Assembly (NCBI RefSeq): GCF_002902085.1
Contig: NZ_PPQR01000055.1
Coordinates: 1-55,348, forward strand
DNA: 55,348 nt
Reading direction: 5' to 3'
From: Staphylococcus simiae
GTDB taxonomy: Bacteria > Bacillota > Bacilli > Staphylococcales > Staphylococcaceae
Each line of letters starts with the position of its first letter. Positions within the stretch are counted from its first letter, which is position 1. The notes beneath the pieces are model-generated. The model did not search any database. It saw only the letters and a program-made list of their open reading frames with translations, and was not told the DNA's origin. The position numbers and the translations under genes are program-made. This document shows, piece after piece, positions 1-9,599 of this stretch.

Positions 1-98
1 GTTTAACACCTTATTCAAAAAAATTAAATTGAACGGTTTAATTTAGTAATGCTTATTTTATTTATAAGCACTTGACTAATCGTAGGAAATAGAGAACC
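1..98. repeat. 98-bp direct repeat, copy 1
   Basis: These 98 bases recur, base for base by eye, at 15258-15355 in the same orientation. The copy ends in AATAGAGAACC, a terminus shared with other intergenic repeats of this window near 11.7, 27.4 and 48.0 kb. It contains an internal hairpin (GCTTATTTTATTTATAAGC). The left edge may extend beyond the window. There is no coding potential, and it lies just upstream of the copA promoter. Confidence 0.9.
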
Positions 99-117
99 GT
101 TTTTTGTTGTTAATGTG

Positions 118-153
118 TTGATAATCTTGAATTGTATACCTATAAGGGGTATA
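118..153 (+). promoter_or_regulatory. copA promoter with CsoR-type operator
   Basis: A sigma-A-like promoter is visible: -35 TTGATA at 118-123, a 17-base spacer and -10 TATAAG at 141-146. An inverted repeat TATACC-N7-GGTATA (135-153) covers the -10 box. CsoR copper-sensing repressors of Firmicutes bind G/C-flanked palindromes of this kind over copA promoters, so copper-relieved repression is the likely control. CsoR itself is not encoded in the window. The assignment rests on position and symmetry. Confidence 0.7.
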
Positions 154-187
154 TTAGACATGTGAACAATAAGGAACGGAGGCTTAA

Positions 188-2581
188 ATGTTGACTAATC
201 ATAATAAAATAACATTAGGTGTCACTGGTATGACGTGTGCCGCTTGCTCCAATCGTATCGAAAAGGTACTAAATAAAATGGACGGTGTTGATGCACAAGT
301 TAATTTAACTACTGAAAAAGCAACGATTGATTATGACACTACACAATATCAAGTTGATGATTTTATTAATAAAATTGACAAATTAGGTTACGGTGTCGCT
401 ACAGATACTATTGAGTTAGATATTACAGGAATGACGTGTGCCGCTTGCTCTAACCGCATCGAAAAGGTCTTAAACAAAACAAGTGGTGTTAAAGATGCAA
501 CGGTAAATTTAACAACAGAACAAGCTAACGTTAATTTTTACCCCGAAGAAACTAATACAGATGCTATTATTCAGCGTATTCAAAAGCTCGGTTATGATGC
601 CAGTGTGAAAGCAGATAATCAACACCAAGAATCACGAAAAGAACGTGAACTTAAACATAAATTATTTAAACTAATTATTTCTGCACTACTATCTTTACCA
701 TTGCTCATGTTAATGTTTGTACATTTATTTAATATGTCTATTCCAACACTGTTTATGAATCCGTGGTTTCAATTTGCCCTTGCAACTCCGGTACAATTCA
801 TTATCGGTTGGCAATTTTATGTTGGTGCCTATAAAAACTTGAGCAATGGTGCTGCCAATATGGATGTTCTTGTCGCTGTTGGTACAAGCGCTGCTTATTT
901 CTATAGTATTTATGAAATGGTACGCTGGTTGAGTGGCACAACGACAGACCCTCATCTATATTTTGAAACAAGTGCAGTGTTAATTACTTTAATTTTATTT
1001 GGTAAATATTTAGAAGCTCGTGCCAAAACACAAACGACAAACGCACTTGGCGAATTATTAAGTTTACAAGCTAAAGAAGCTCGTGTTATAAGAGATAATC
1101 AAGAAATCATGATACCATTAAATGAAGTAAACGTTCATGATACACTCATCGTCAAACCTGGGGAGAAAATCCCTGTTGATGGTACAATTATTAAAGGTAT
1201 GACATCTATTGATGAATCGATGTTGACTGGCGAATCTATCCCCGTAGAAAAAAATATTGGTGATAGCGTCATAGGAGCTACTATGAATAAAAATGGTACG
1301 ATTACCATGACAGCTACAAAAGTTGGAGAAGATACTGCCTTATCTAACATCATCAAAGTAGTAGAACAAGCCCAAAGTTCTAAAGCGCCCATTCAGCGTT
1401 TAGCTGATATTATTTCCGGTTACTTTGTACCCATTGTTGTAGGTATTGCCTTACTGACGTTCATTATTTGGATTACACTTGTAAGACCTGGTGATTTTGA
1501 ACCCGCTTTAGTTGCAGGTATTTCTGTCTTAGTTATTGCTTGTCCTTGCGCATTAGGATTAGCAACACCTACTTCTATTATGGTTGGTACAGGACGTGCT
1601 GCTGAAAATGGTATCCTGTTCAAAGGTGGCGAATTTGTAGAACGTGCACATCAAATTGATACAATTGTTTTAGATAAAACTGGTACAATTACCAATGGAC
1701 AGCCTGTTGTAACTAACTTTACAGGTGATGATGATGCACTAAAATTACTAGCAAGTGCTGAAAAAGATTCAGAGCACCCTTTAGCGGACGCAATCGTTAA
1801 CTACGCTAAAGATCAGTCACTACCTTTAGTTGAAACATCATCATTTAATGCGATTCCTGGTCATGGTATTGAAGCAACCATTGACAGCAACCATGTCTTA
1901 ATAGGTAATCGTAAGTTAATGTCTAAATATGACATTACTTTATCTGAGCAGGCAACCAATGACCTATTAACATTTGAAAAAGATGGTAAAACTGCAATGT
2001 TAATTGCGATCAATCATCAATTTAATAGTATTATTGCTGTTGCTGATACTGTCAAAACCAATGCTAAAGAAGCCATTACGCATTTGCATAACATGGGTAT
2101 TGAAGTAGCAATGTTAACAGGTGATAATAGTAACACTGCTAATGCTATCGCAAAACAAGTAGGTATCGATACAGTTATTGCTGATATTTTACCTGAACAA
2201 AAATCTCAACAAGTCGATAAATTGCAACAACAAGGTAAACATGTTGCAATGGTAGGTGACGGTGTCAATGATGCGCCAGCTTTAGTTAAAGCAGATATTG
2301 GTATCGCCATAGGTACAGGTACTGAGGTTGCGATAGAAGCTGCTGATATCACCATATTAGGTGGAGACTTACTCCTTATACCAAGAGCTATTAATATCAG
2401 TAAAGCGACAATCAGAAATATACGTCAAAATCTATTTTGGGCATTCGGATATAATATCGCTGGTATCCCAATTGCAGCGATGGGCTTACTTGCACCATGG
2501 GTTGCAGGTGCAGCAATGGCACTTAGCTCAGTCAGCGTTATCACTAATGCACTAAGATTGAAGAAAACAAAGCTAAGATAA
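188..2581 (+). CDS. copA: Copper-exporting P1B-type ATPase CopA
   Basis: This 797-residue membrane ATPase exports Cu(I) at the expense of ATP. Two N-terminal heavy-metal-associated domains each carry GMTCAAC (residues 14-20 and 81-87). They are followed by transmembrane helices, the actuator TGES, the ion-translocation CPC (residues 452-454), the phosphorylation site DKTGT (Asp496), the SEHP motif and GDGVNDAP, so every catalytic element is intact. The length is typical of firmicute CopA. The start is chosen by a CGGAGG ribosome site 6 bases upstream. The DNA encoding the two metal-binding domains is unusually alike, suggesting recent duplication or gene conversion. The copper chaperone gene copZ follows about 220 bases downstream. 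The CsoR-like operator over the promoter suggests copper induction. Confidence 0.97.
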   Translation: MLTNHNKITLGVTGMTCAACSNRIEKVLNKMDGVDAQVNLTTEKATIDYDTTQYQVDDFINKIDKLGYGVATDTIELDITGMTCAACSNRIEKVLNKTSGVKDATVNLTTEQANVNFYPEETNTDAIIQRIQKLGYDASVKADNQHQESRKERELKHKLFKLIISALLSLPLLMLMFVHLFNMSIPTLFMNPWFQFALATPVQFIIGWQFYVGAYKNLSNGAANMDVLVAVGTSAAYFYSIYEMVRWLSGTTTDPHLYFETSAVLITLILFGKYLEARAKTQTTNALGELLSLQAKEARVIRDNQEIMIPLNEVNVHDTLIVKPGEKIPVDGTIIKGMTSIDESMLTGESIPVEKNIGDSVIGATMNKNGTITMTATKVGEDTALSNIIKVVEQAQSSKAPIQRLADIISGYFVPIVVGIALLTFIIWITLVRPGDFEPALVAGISVLVIACPCALGLATPTSIMVGTGRAAENGILFKGGEFVERAHQIDTIVLDKTGTITNGQPVVTNFTGDDDALKLLASAEKDSEHPLADAIVNYAKDQSLPLVETSSFNAIPGHGIEATIDSNHVLIGNRKLMSKYDITLSEQATNDLLTFEKDGKTAMLIAINHQFNSIIAVADTVKTNAKEAITHLHNMGIEVAMLTGDNSNTANAIAKQVGIDTVIADILPEQKSQQVDKLQQQGKHVAMVGDGVNDAPALVKADIGIAIGTGTEVAIEAADITILGGDLLLIPRAINISKATIRNIRQNLFWAFGYNIAGIPIAAMGLLAPWVAGAAMALSSVSVITNALRLKKTKLR

Positions 2582-2592
2582 TGTAATAGGAG

Positions 2593-2636
2593 TGGGATAG
2601 CAATAAATTTCCAGCAAATTTATGTCGTATCCCATC
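2593..2636. repeat. Hairpin between copA and copZ
   Basis: TGGGATA and TATCCCA arms, extended by AAATTT-type arms, form a hairpin just after copA. It resembles the GTGGGA(C/T)AG ends of the staphylococcal intergenic repeats seen at 23.4 and 55.2 kb. It lacks a good T-run, so partial attenuation of copZ is possible but not shown. Confidence 0.5.
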
Positions 2637-2650
2637 CAGGTAAGAGTCAC

Positions 2651-2693
2651 TTGAAATATAAAACATCAATAAATCAAGGTTTTATATTCCAAA
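2651..2693. repeat. Degenerate GTTGATTTATCA-type hairpin repeat
   Basis: An inverted repeat (GGAATATAAAACCTTGAT on the minus strand against ATATAAAACATCAATAAATC) with an ATCAATAAATCA-like loop. The same core recurs at 23.6, 40.0, 44.5, 48.1 and 49.0 kb. It is non-coding and sits between copA and copZ. Confidence 0.45.
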
Positions 2694-2801
2694 CAATGAC
2701 TACTAATGACAACATATTAACGATAGACGGTTTGTTGTCCGTAACTCGTTACTTGAAATGGTTGTTGTAATAAACAAATTATTAACTAGGAGGTGAAAAA
2801 A

Positions 2802-3008
2802 ATGGCTCAAGATATTTTAAAAGTAGAAGGTATGAGTTGTGCTCACTGTAAAAGTGCTGTTGAATCAGCTTTAACTGAGCTTAACGGTGTTGATTCAGCA
2901 CAAGTTAACCTAGAACAAGGTAATGTTGAAGTTCAATATGATGATAGTCAAGTGTCAACAGCACAAATGAAAGACGCAATTGAAGATCAAGGTTATGATG
3001 TTGTTTAA
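2802..3008 (+). CDS. copZ: Copper chaperone CopZ
   Basis: This 68-residue heavy-metal-associated domain protein has the Cu(I)-binding motif GMSCAHC near residue 12. CopZ proteins carry Cu(I) in the cytosol and hand it to the N-terminal domains of CopA. The start is the ATG at 2802, preceded by AGGAGG with normal spacing; an in-frame GTG at 2793 lies inside the ribosome site and is rejected. The gene is co-directional with copA but separated by about 220 bases containing two hairpins, so its level may be set partly independently. The size and predicted ferredoxin-like beta-alpha-beta fold are standard for the family. Confidence 0.96.
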   Translation: MAQDILKVEGMSCAHCKSAVESALTELNGVDSAQVNLEQGNVEVQYDDSQVSTAQMKDAIEDQGYDVV

Positions 3009-3045
3009 TCATAAGCGTTAATCAAATTGCTATTCACTAAAAAAT

Positions 3046-3105
3046 AAAGGCATTTCATGTTTCCAATCATTTAATAATAATGAACGGAATGCATGAAATG
3101 CCTTT
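3046..3105. terminator. Bidirectional terminator copZ/ddh
   Basis: A 14-base perfect stem, AAAGGCATTTCATG with CATGAAATGCCTTT, lies between the convergent ends of copZ and ddh. A/T-rich flanks on both sides fit termination in both directions. Confidence 0.8.
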
Positions 3106-3107
3106 AT

Positions 3108-4106
3108 TTAATTGACTCGTAATGCAGTATCACCAGTGTTCAATACATCAAGTGTTGCATTTAACGCATCAACAATTAAATTTTCTACAGCTGCTTCAGT
3201 ATAAAATGCAATATGTGGTGTCAAAATAATATCTTGTCTATCAATTAATGTTTGCAATAAATCATCGTTTAATGCGTGGTTACGCTGATCACTAGGGAAC
3301 AAACCACGTTCAAATTCATAAGTATCTAATGCTGCACCTTTAATTAATCCTTTATCTAGTGCTGATAATAATGCTTTAGTATTAACTAACGAACCACGTG
3401 CACAATTAACAAATATTGCACCTTTTTTAAACTGCGCAAAGATATGTTCATCGAATAAATAATGATTATATTTTGTTGCTGGGACATGCAAAGTCACAAT
3501 ATCCGCTTCTCTAACTGCTTCCTCTAAAGATGCTTTATAATCAACAAATTGTGCAACATGTTCATTTGGAAAAGGATCGTAAGCAACAACGTCACTTTGA
3601 TATCCTTCAGCAAATATTCTAGCTACCACACTACCAATTCTTCCAGTACCAATCACTGCTACTTTTAAATCTCTAATCGATTGAGATAGAATAGATGGTT
3701 CCCATCTAAAGTCGTGCGCTATTACTTTTTGTTGAATATCATTAAAATTTCTTACCATATTAATCGCTTGAGTTACTGCAAATTCAGCAATTGAACTTGG
3801 TGAATATGACGGTACATTAGATACGATTAACTGATATTTATTTGCTAAATCAAGATCATAGGTATCAAAGCCCGCACTACGTTGTGCAATTTGTTTTATC
3901 CCAAATTGTTGTAGTTTGCTGTACATATTTTCAGTTAATGGTAGCTGTTGAGACAATGATAAACCATCAAACCCTGCCACTGTATCTATATTCTCTTCAG
4001 TCAAAGGTTCTGTCGTTAATTCAACTGTTACTTGATGTTCTGTTGCCCATTTATCAATATATTGTCTGTCTTCGTCACGTACACTCATAATTTTAATTTT
4101 TGTCAT
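3108..4106 (-). CDS. ddh: D-lactate dehydrogenase
   Basis: This 332-residue NAD-dependent 2-hydroxyacid dehydrogenase reduces pyruvate to D-lactate. The Rossmann motif GTGRIG is at residues 153-158. Family catalytic residues are visible as Arg237 (NCARGS), Glu264 (DTYEFE) and His298 (TPHIAF). The DTYEFERGLF segment is characteristic of D-lactate dehydrogenases rather than phosphoglycerate dehydrogenases. The ATG at 4106 is preferred because AAGGGG lies 9 bases upstream, while an ATG nine bases earlier abuts that site. It sits 21 bases downstream of an aminotransferase gene and probably shares its transcript. Expected roles are fermentative NADH reoxidation and supply of D-lactate. Confidence 0.9.
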   Translation of the reverse strand: MTKIKIMSVRDEDRQYIDKWATEHQVTVELTTEPLTEENIDTVAGFDGLSLSQQLPLTENMYSKLQQFGIKQIAQRSAGFDTYDLDLANKYQLIVSNVPSYSPSSIAEFAVTQAINMVRNFNDIQQKVIAHDFRWEPSILSQSIRDLKVAVIGTGRIGSVVARIFAEGYQSDVVAYDPFPNEHVAQFVDYKASLEEAVREADIVTLHVPATKYNHYLFDEHIFAQFKKGAIFVNCARGSLVNTKALLSALDKGLIKGAALDTYEFERGLFPSDQRNHALNDDLLQTLIDRQDIILTPHIAFYTEAAVENLIVDALNATLDVLNTGDTALRVN

Positions 4107-4127
4107 TCTCTTCATCCCCTTAAATTG

Positions 4128-5288
4128 CTATTTCTGATATAAATAGGCAATATCGCTTAATCGTTGTGCTGCTTCTGAAAGTTGTTGTTCATCTAAAGCT
4201 AAAGAAATTCTGACATAGTGTTTACCATTGTTCCCAAAAGGTATTCCTGGTGCAACTAAAATTGATTTCTCTGTTACTAAAAATTGTTCAAAACGCTCAC
4301 TATCAAAGCCAGGTGGTGTGTGTAACCATGAATAAATACCACCTTTAGAATGAACATATGGTAGTCCAGCTTGTGCTAATTGAGCTTCAAAATAATTCCT
4401 GCGTTGTCTAAATGTGTCACTTTGTTGTATTAAAAAGTCATCATAATGATTTAAAGCATAAGTTGCTGCATCTTGTAATGCGCCAAACATCCCCGCATTC
4501 GTGTGTGTCTGATATTTTTTCAATGCTTGAATCATATCCTTATTCCCTACTGCAAAGCCTACTCGAAAACCTGACATATTATATCCTTTAGATAATGAAT
4601 AGATTTCAATCGCCACATCTTTACCATGCTTTGATGCTAAGATACTTGGATTTTTAGCATCGAAACCAAAGGCACCGTATGCAAAGTCATGAACAATTTT
4701 TGTGTTGGTACCATAAATATTGTCAATCGCTTCATCAAACACCTGTTGTGTTGCTGTTGACCCTGTTGGATTATTCGGATATGTTAAATAAATTAATTTG
4801 GTCTTTAGCAACGTCTCTCGATTTACTGTCGACCAGTCAGGTAAATAATGTGGTGGTTCTAAATTTAAAGGTATAGGCTTGGCATCTGCTAATAACACCC
4901 CTGCTAAATAATCTGTATATCCAGGATCTGGTAACATGACATAGTCTCCTGGATTAACAATACATGTTGGTAAAGCTACTAATCCATTTTTTGTACCATA
5001 TAAAATACACACTTCATCGTCTTTATCTAAAGTCACATTATATTGACGTTGATAAAAGTCTACAATCGCTTGTTTGAAGCTATCTTTACCATGAAACGCT
5101 CCATATTTTTGGTTTTCAGGAAGTTGTAATGCTTGTGCAAAGTGATCAATAATACCTTGTGGTGTTTGACCATCTGGTATACCAACAGCCATATTAATTA
5201 ATGGTAGTGGCCCATGTTCAATGTGACGTCCCATCGTTTTACCAAAATAACTTTCCGGGATATCGGCAAGTTTATTAGAAATAATCAT
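4128..5288 (-). CDS. Class I/II PLP-dependent aminotransferase
   Basis: The 386-residue fold-type I aminotransferase shows YPNNPTG (170-176), the PLP-ring aspartate Asp201 and the Schiff-base lysine Lys234 in SLSKGYNMSGFR. A C-terminal arginine region (HYVRISLA) should bind the substrate carboxylate. Family resemblance is to LL-diaminopimelate/aromatic-type aminotransferases, but the amino-acid substrate cannot be told from sequence. The start at 5288 follows AGGAGGGG; the longer reading to 5345 has no ribosome site. It is the first gene of a pair with ddh (21-base gap). The pairing suggests a keto acid produced here could be reduced by the neighbouring 2-hydroxyacid dehydrogenase; this is inference only. 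Confidence 0.85.
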   Translation of the reverse strand: MIISNKLADIPESYFGKTMGRHIEHGPLPLINMAVGIPDGQTPQGIIDHFAQALQLPENQKYGAFHGKDSFKQAIVDFYQRQYNVTLDKDDEVCILYGTKNGLVALPTCIVNPGDYVMLPDPGYTDYLAGVLLADAKPIPLNLEPPHYLPDWSTVNRETLLKTKLIYLTYPNNPTGSTATQQVFDEAIDNIYGTNTKIVHDFAYGAFGFDAKNPSILASKHGKDVAIEIYSLSKGYNMSGFRVGFAVGNKDMIQALKKYQTHTNAGMFGALQDAATYALNHYDDFLIQQSDTFRQRRNYFEAQLAQAGLPYVHSKGGIYSWLHTPPGFDSERFEQFLVTEKSILVAPGIPFGNNGKHYVRISLALDEQQLSEAAQRLSDIAYLYQK

Positions 5289-5513
5289 AAGTCCCCTCCT
5301 TTGACATTGCATCATTACGATTAATGATAAATTGAAGCAAATCAATCTATTTATATAGCTATGCTTTCAGTAAATTAATTATTATTGTATGTATCCCTAG
5401 TAATATTGTCAACATTCATAATATTCTAACATCAAAATGTAACTTGAATTATTTATTACCTTAATACACCTCTAACAGACAACAACAGCCTGAGACATTA
5501 AGTTCTAGGTTTA

Positions 5514-5563
5514 AGTAAAAAAAGACAATTTCTATTGAAAATTGATAGAAATTGTCTTTTTCG
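5514..5563. terminator. Strong hairpin with T-run
   Basis: AAAAAGACAATTTCTAT pairs perfectly with ATAGAAATTGTCTTTTT around a 9-base loop, followed by TCGTT. It stands in the gap between the aminotransferase promoter and the repeat block, with no gene immediately before it on either strand. It may end an unannotated short transcript or protect the aminotransferase unit from read-through. Confidence 0.6.
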
Positions 5564-5641
5564 TTATTAATTTTGAAATAAACAGCTCGTTTTTTTTGAA
5601 GTATTTACATGTAAAATTACATAAAAAATGAAGTATTGTAG

Positions 5642-5885
5642 TGAAGACTCCTGAGGTAGGGACCCAACACAAAGAAACTGTGAAACAGTTTCTACAAGAA
5701 ATGCAGGGACCCGTTATAGAAAAATTTTAAAAATAAAATTTTTACTTTAATGTGCAAAACGGGCATAGTTGGGCAGCAGTGCTAGTCGAAGACCAGGGCC
5801 CCAACAGAGAGAAACTGATTAAATCAGTTTCTACAAGTATTGCCAGTTGGGGTAGGCTGAGACAGCACCCTAGGAACGCGAAACT
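5642..5885. repeat. Composite STAR-like repeat block
   Basis: Two GGGACCC/GGGCCCC-AACA modules each carry a GAAACTG...CAGTTTC hairpin (about 5657-5774 and 5804-5852). They match the staphylococcal STAR description (TGTTG-GGGCCC cores). The modules interrupt a third sequence whose uninterrupted version is at 47861-47934 on the opposite strand. A 71-codon open frame across it is not credible. Apart from this block, the hairpin at 5514 and the terminator at 5912, I see nothing in the 5289-6069 gap. Confidence 0.8.
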
Positions 5886-5911
5886 ACAATACGGAGTATT
5901 GAACATAAAGA

Positions 5912-5950
5912 AGCACAAAGACGATTTAACAATAAAATCATCTTTGTGCT
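5912..5950. terminator. Terminator near the end of the crt operon
   Basis: AGCACAAAGACGATTT pairs with AAATCATCTTTGTGCT. The plus-strand tail TATTATTTTT and the minus-strand tail TCTTTATG make it plausible in both directions. It lies about 120 bases beyond the crtN stop codon, so it probably ends the pigment operon transcript. Confidence 0.65.
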
Positions 5951-6069
5951 ATTATTTTTGGGATTAATGTCCCAGGCTCTTGCAAGCAATGTTATTCAGT
6001 ATTTTTCTCCGCACGTTCATTCGTACTAACAATTCATTTATGTCATTACAATAACGCTTATACTTAAAA

Positions 6070-7575
6070 CTAAATGCCACTATTCATATCTTTAACCATT
6101 TCATCGACTGTTATTTTAGCACTTGTTAATACAATTGGAACACCAGCACCTGGATGGGTACTAGCTCCCGCAAAATATAAATCTTTATAGTCTCTAGAGA
6201 CATTGGCTGGTCGATAATAATTACTTTGTGCTAATGTTGGCATCAAACCAAAAGCCGCACCAAATTTAGCATGATATGTTGTTACAAAGTCATTAGGTGT
6301 AAATATTGTTTCTGAAATAACATGTTCAGTAATATTCTCTAAAGCTTTAATCGTTGCTACTTTATGATAGATAATATCTTTCACTTGTTTAATAAGTTCT
6401 TCATTATTCCAATCTATAGTACCTGTTTTCAGTTCTGGCGTGGGCATTAATATATATAACCCTGTTTGACCTTGAGGTGCTAATGATGGATCTGCTACAG
6501 CTGGTACATAGACATAAATAGATGGATCTTGCGACAAACGACCTCCAAAAATCTCTTCAATATTGTTACGGAAATCCTCAGAGAAAATGACGTTATGTAG
6601 TAACACATCATTGGTTATATCGATATCAATACCTATGTACATTAGAAAAGCTGAACATGAATAATCTAAACGTTCAATTTTTTGAGGTGGGTATTTTTTA
6701 ATCGGTGCATTCTCAGGCATTAGATGTTCAGCGATATAAGGAAAATCAGCAGTACATAACACCTTATCGAAACGTTTAATGTCACCATTTACTTTGATGC
6801 CATCAGCCTGTTTAAATTTAGGATCTATGATAATTTGTTCAATGTTCGCATTTAATTCAATGTCAACAGCGAGATCTTTATTAAGTTTGGCAAGTCCTTT
6901 AGCCATGCCATACATGCCACCTTTAATAAAATGGACACCAAACATCATCTCAATCATTGGGATAATAGAATATAATGATGGTCCACGCTTAGGATCTATA
7001 CCAATATATAATGTTTGAAATGCTAATAACTTTTGAATCTTTTCGTTATCAATATATTGTTCAATTAACTGATCTGCATGATTCAATGTTTTTAGTTTGG
7101 CACCTTGAATGAGTGACGTCATATTATAAAAGTCGCTAGGTTTACGATAGGTCTTTTCAAGAAAATACTTACGCGCAATTTCATATCTTTGATACACATC
7201 CGTTAAAAACGACATAAATCCATGTGTTGATCCCGGTTCAATACTTTCAAGCATGTGCTGTAATTCTGCTAGATCTGTAGGTACTGTGACACGGTCATCT
7301 TGATCAAAATAGACATCATATATATAACGTAACTGTTGCATATCAATATAATCTTCAGCTCTTTTACCACAATCTTCAAAGACTGCTTTGTATACTTCTG
7401 GCATCATGACAATCGTTGGCCCCATATCAAAAGTAAAGCCATCTTTCTTCAATTGGTTCATACGACCACCAATTTGACCATTCTTTTCGAAAATGGTTAC
7501 TTTGTTACCTTGTGCTGCCAAACGTGCTGCCGCCGCTAAACCTGTCACGCCTGCTCCAATTACTGCAATATTCAT
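6070..7575 (-). CDS. crtN: Dehydrosqualene desaturase CrtN
   Basis: This 501-residue FAD-dependent phytoene-desaturase family enzyme converts dehydrosqualene (4,4'-diapophytoene) to the yellow 4,4'-diaponeurosporene. The N-terminal dinucleotide-binding motif GAGVTGLAAA (residues 7-16) and FEKN are visible, with the family C-terminal signature GASTHPGAGVPIVLTSAK. The start is supported by TAGGTGG upstream. It is the last gene of the crtOPQMN order, 14 bases after crtM. The length agrees with staphylococcal CrtN. It is paralogous to CrtP encoded 3.5 kb away, with the same fold but a different reaction. Confidence 0.95.
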   Translation of the reverse strand: MNIAVIGAGVTGLAAAARLAAQGNKVTIFEKNGQIGGRMNQLKKDGFTFDMGPTIVMMPEVYKAVFEDCGKRAEDYIDMQQLRYIYDVYFDQDDRVTVPTDLAELQHMLESIEPGSTHGFMSFLTDVYQRYEIARKYFLEKTYRKPSDFYNMTSLIQGAKLKTLNHADQLIEQYIDNEKIQKLLAFQTLYIGIDPKRGPSLYSIIPMIEMMFGVHFIKGGMYGMAKGLAKLNKDLAVDIELNANIEQIIIDPKFKQADGIKVNGDIKRFDKVLCTADFPYIAEHLMPENAPIKKYPPQKIERLDYSCSAFLMYIGIDIDITNDVLLHNVIFSEDFRNNIEEIFGGRLSQDPSIYVYVPAVADPSLAPQGQTGLYILMPTPELKTGTIDWNNEELIKQVKDIIYHKVATIKALENITEHVISETIFTPNDFVTTYHAKFGAAFGLMPTLAQSNYYRPANVSRDYKDLYFAGASTHPGAGVPIVLTSAKITVDEMVKDMNSGI

Positions 7576-7589
7576 TATTTAACCACCTA

Positions 7590-8450
7590 TTACTTTTTAT
7601 ATTTACGATTCACTTGTTGATATAACTTTGCCTTCTTACTCGTATTCACATAGACGCGTTCATGTAATGTATACTGTTGCAGTCGAACTTCTTCAAGTAT
7701 TTGTCGATAAAGTCTAGCTGCTAACTCTATAATAGGTTGTGCTTCTTTATTAAAGACATCTATATTTTTCATTACATCTTGATAATCATTTTGTGCTAAA
7801 CGTGCATAAGATTCCCATAAATGAATATAATTGGCATTAACACCATCATTAAATTGTCGCTCTATGTCCACGCTATATTGCTTTAAGCGTTGCTCACTAA
7901 AGTATATACGTCCATTTTCAAAGTCTTCTCCAACATCCCTTAAAATGTTGATCAACTGCAATGCTTCACCTAATTGTCTCGCAATATCATACGTATGTTC
8001 AGTCGGATTATGACTCAAAATGGGTGTCAACACTTCTCCTACCGTTCCTGCAACTCCATAACAATATTCTAATAATGCATCATCTGTCTTAAATTGTGTA
8101 AAGTTTTGATCAGCGTATACTGTATCTATCAAGTTATAAAAAGATTGATAATTGATTGGATAACGTTGTGCTACAACTTGCAACGCTAACATCATACGAC
8201 GATCACTCTGAAAATAATGATGTCCTTGTGGCTTCACTTCAATACTTTTGATATCATCTTTTATTTGATTTAAAAACTGAATATCCCCGTAAATATCAAT
8301 GCTGTCATCTATTTTACGGCATACAGCATATATCGCCCATACAGCTTGACGCTGTGCTTTAGGCAGTAAATCAAAGGCATACGAAAAACTTTTTGAGTAT
8401 TTCTTCATAATTTTATGACAATACTCAAAATTTCTATCCATCATTGGCAT
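7590..8450 (-). CDS. crtM: Dehydrosqualene synthase CrtM
   Basis: The 286-residue squalene/phytoene-synthase family enzyme condenses two farnesyl diphosphates head-to-head into dehydrosqualene, the committed step of staphyloxanthin synthesis. Both Mg-diphosphate binding motifs are intact: DDSID at 48-52 and DVGED at 172-176. [11 protein letters not shown] and [12 protein letters not shown] are typical family segments. The start is the ATG at 8450 with AGGGGGA upstream; a longer reading to 8561 would overlap crtQ. It lies 28 bases after crtQ and 14 bases before crtN. By memory comparison it is diverged from S. aureus CrtM mainly between the motifs. Confidence 0.95.
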   Translation of the reverse strand: MPMMDRNFEYCHKIMKKYSKSFSYAFDLLPKAQRQAVWAIYAVCRKIDDSIDIYGDIQFLNQIKDDIKSIEVKPQGHHYFQSDRRMMLALQVVAQRYPINYQSFYNLIDTVYADQNFTQFKTDDALLEYCYGVAGTVGEVLTPILSHNPTEHTYDIARQLGEALQLINILRDVGEDFENGRIYFSEQRLKQYSVDIERQFNDGVNANYIHLWESYARLAQNDYQDVMKNIDVFNKEAQPIIELAARLYRQILEEVRLQQYTLHERVYVNTSKKAKLYQQVNRKYKK

Positions 8451-8478
8451 ATTTCGTCCCCCTTGTCTATTGGTATTG

Positions 8479-9594
8479 TTATATCTTATATTGACGACCT
8501 TTCCATTCAACAGCTGTAGATACATGCGTTTTCTTCCATGATAAAAGGAATACTGCAACAAAAAATATAAATAACAGTGGATGGCATATCATTAATAACA
8601 ATGAAAATTTACCTACTCTGTTATGCATTTTTATAAATTGATATGTGTAGATACTATACACAAATAACATCTTAGTGAAAGATACTTTTCTACTAACAAC
8701 CCCTATACATAAAGCTGTGAATGACGTCATTGAACCAACTAACCATATAACAATTGCTAACATTAATTTAGGATTAGTTTGACTAGCACCTGAAGAAAAG
8801 TGTTTCGTCCATCCTTGTAGTAAAGATGACAAGCCCTGCTGATACATTCGAAACTGAATGAAAGGCTTACCTTCGTATAAAGTTACAGGTAAATGATGCT
8901 TAGCATATGCATGTCCTAAAGCAAATCCTTCAATAATTTGATATTTAGCACATTGATGGCCATTGGTCATAACATAGTCTTGTTTATTTGTTACTGTCAT
9001 AGGTCCAAATGCCTGATTGGATAGTTGTTTATCTGTTAAAGATGAAAATTGATTCATTCCTACAACTGTTAATAAATTAAATATGGCCGATAAACTTTCG
9101 ACATAGGTCTCAGTGCGATGATATGGTTGTACGCTCAACAAACCACGCGATTGCTGTTGACGATATTGTTGTACAACTTGCTCTAAGCTATCTTTATGTG
9201 GCAAGTCAACATCAGCATCTATAAAAGTCAGTAATTCTGTTTGTGCATGATGCGCACCTTGATAACAAGCACGTGATTTACCAAACCATTCTCCACTGCT
9301 ATCTTCTTCTACTGAATAAACAGTTGCACCATAATGTTTAGCAATGTCTACTGTCTGATCTGTAGAACCGTCATCCATGACAATGATTTCATGAGGATAT
9401 GTCTGTTTCTGCAATGATTGGAGTAGCTTAACAATGCGCTCAGCTTCATCTCTAGCTGGGATAATAACTGTTAAAGACTTACTAAAATCTTTGACAAATG
9501 CTTTGCTTATAACATGTCTTCTATTAAAAATGATTGAGCCGCAAGCGATTGATATCGTAGTTAAAAATGTTAGTATTCGACTAATCCGTTTCAT
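8479..9594 (-). CDS. crtQ: 4,4'-diaponeurosporenoate glycosyltransferase CrtQ
   Basis: This 371-residue family-2 glycosyltransferase joins glucose to the carboxyl group of 4,4'-diaponeurosporenoate. An N-terminal hydrophobic segment is followed by a GT-A domain with [14 protein letters not shown] and the metal-binding DADVD. Two to three C-terminal transmembrane helices follow, ending in VEWKGRQY as in staphylococcal CrtQ. The ATG at 9594 is chosen because the protein then begins MKRISRIL, like the family. A GTG at 9603 overlapping the crtP stop codon (GTGTGA) is the alternative and would couple translation directly. It lies between crtP and crtM on one transcript. Confidence 0.93.
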   Translation of the reverse strand: MKRISRILTFLTTISIACGSIIFNRRHVISKAFVKDFSKSLTVIIPARDEAERIVKLLQSLQKQTYPHEIIVMDDGSTDQTVDIAKHYGATVYSVEEDSSGEWFGKSRACYQGAHHAQTELLTFIDADVDLPHKDSLEQVVQQYRQQQSRGLLSVQPYHRTETYVESLSAIFNLLTVVGMNQFSSLTDKQLSNQAFGPMTVTNKQDYVMTNGHQCAKYQIIEGFALGHAYAKHHLPVTLYEGKPFIQFRMYQQGLSSLLQGWTKHFSSGASQTNPKLMLAIVIWLVGSMTSFTALCIGVVSRKVSFTKMLFVYSIYTYQFIKMHNRVGKFSLLLMICHPLLFIFFVAVFLLSWKKTHVSTAVEWKGRQYKI

Positions 9595-9599
9595 CCACG

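Noticed and set aside
725..1623. Minus-strand open frames inside copA
   Set aside because: They are shadows of the real gene in other frames, lack ribosome sites and show no protein family.
5752..5967. 71-codon open frame on the plus strand
   Set aside because: It lies wholly inside the STAR-like repeat block and terminator, has no ribosome site, and its sequence is explained by the repeat.
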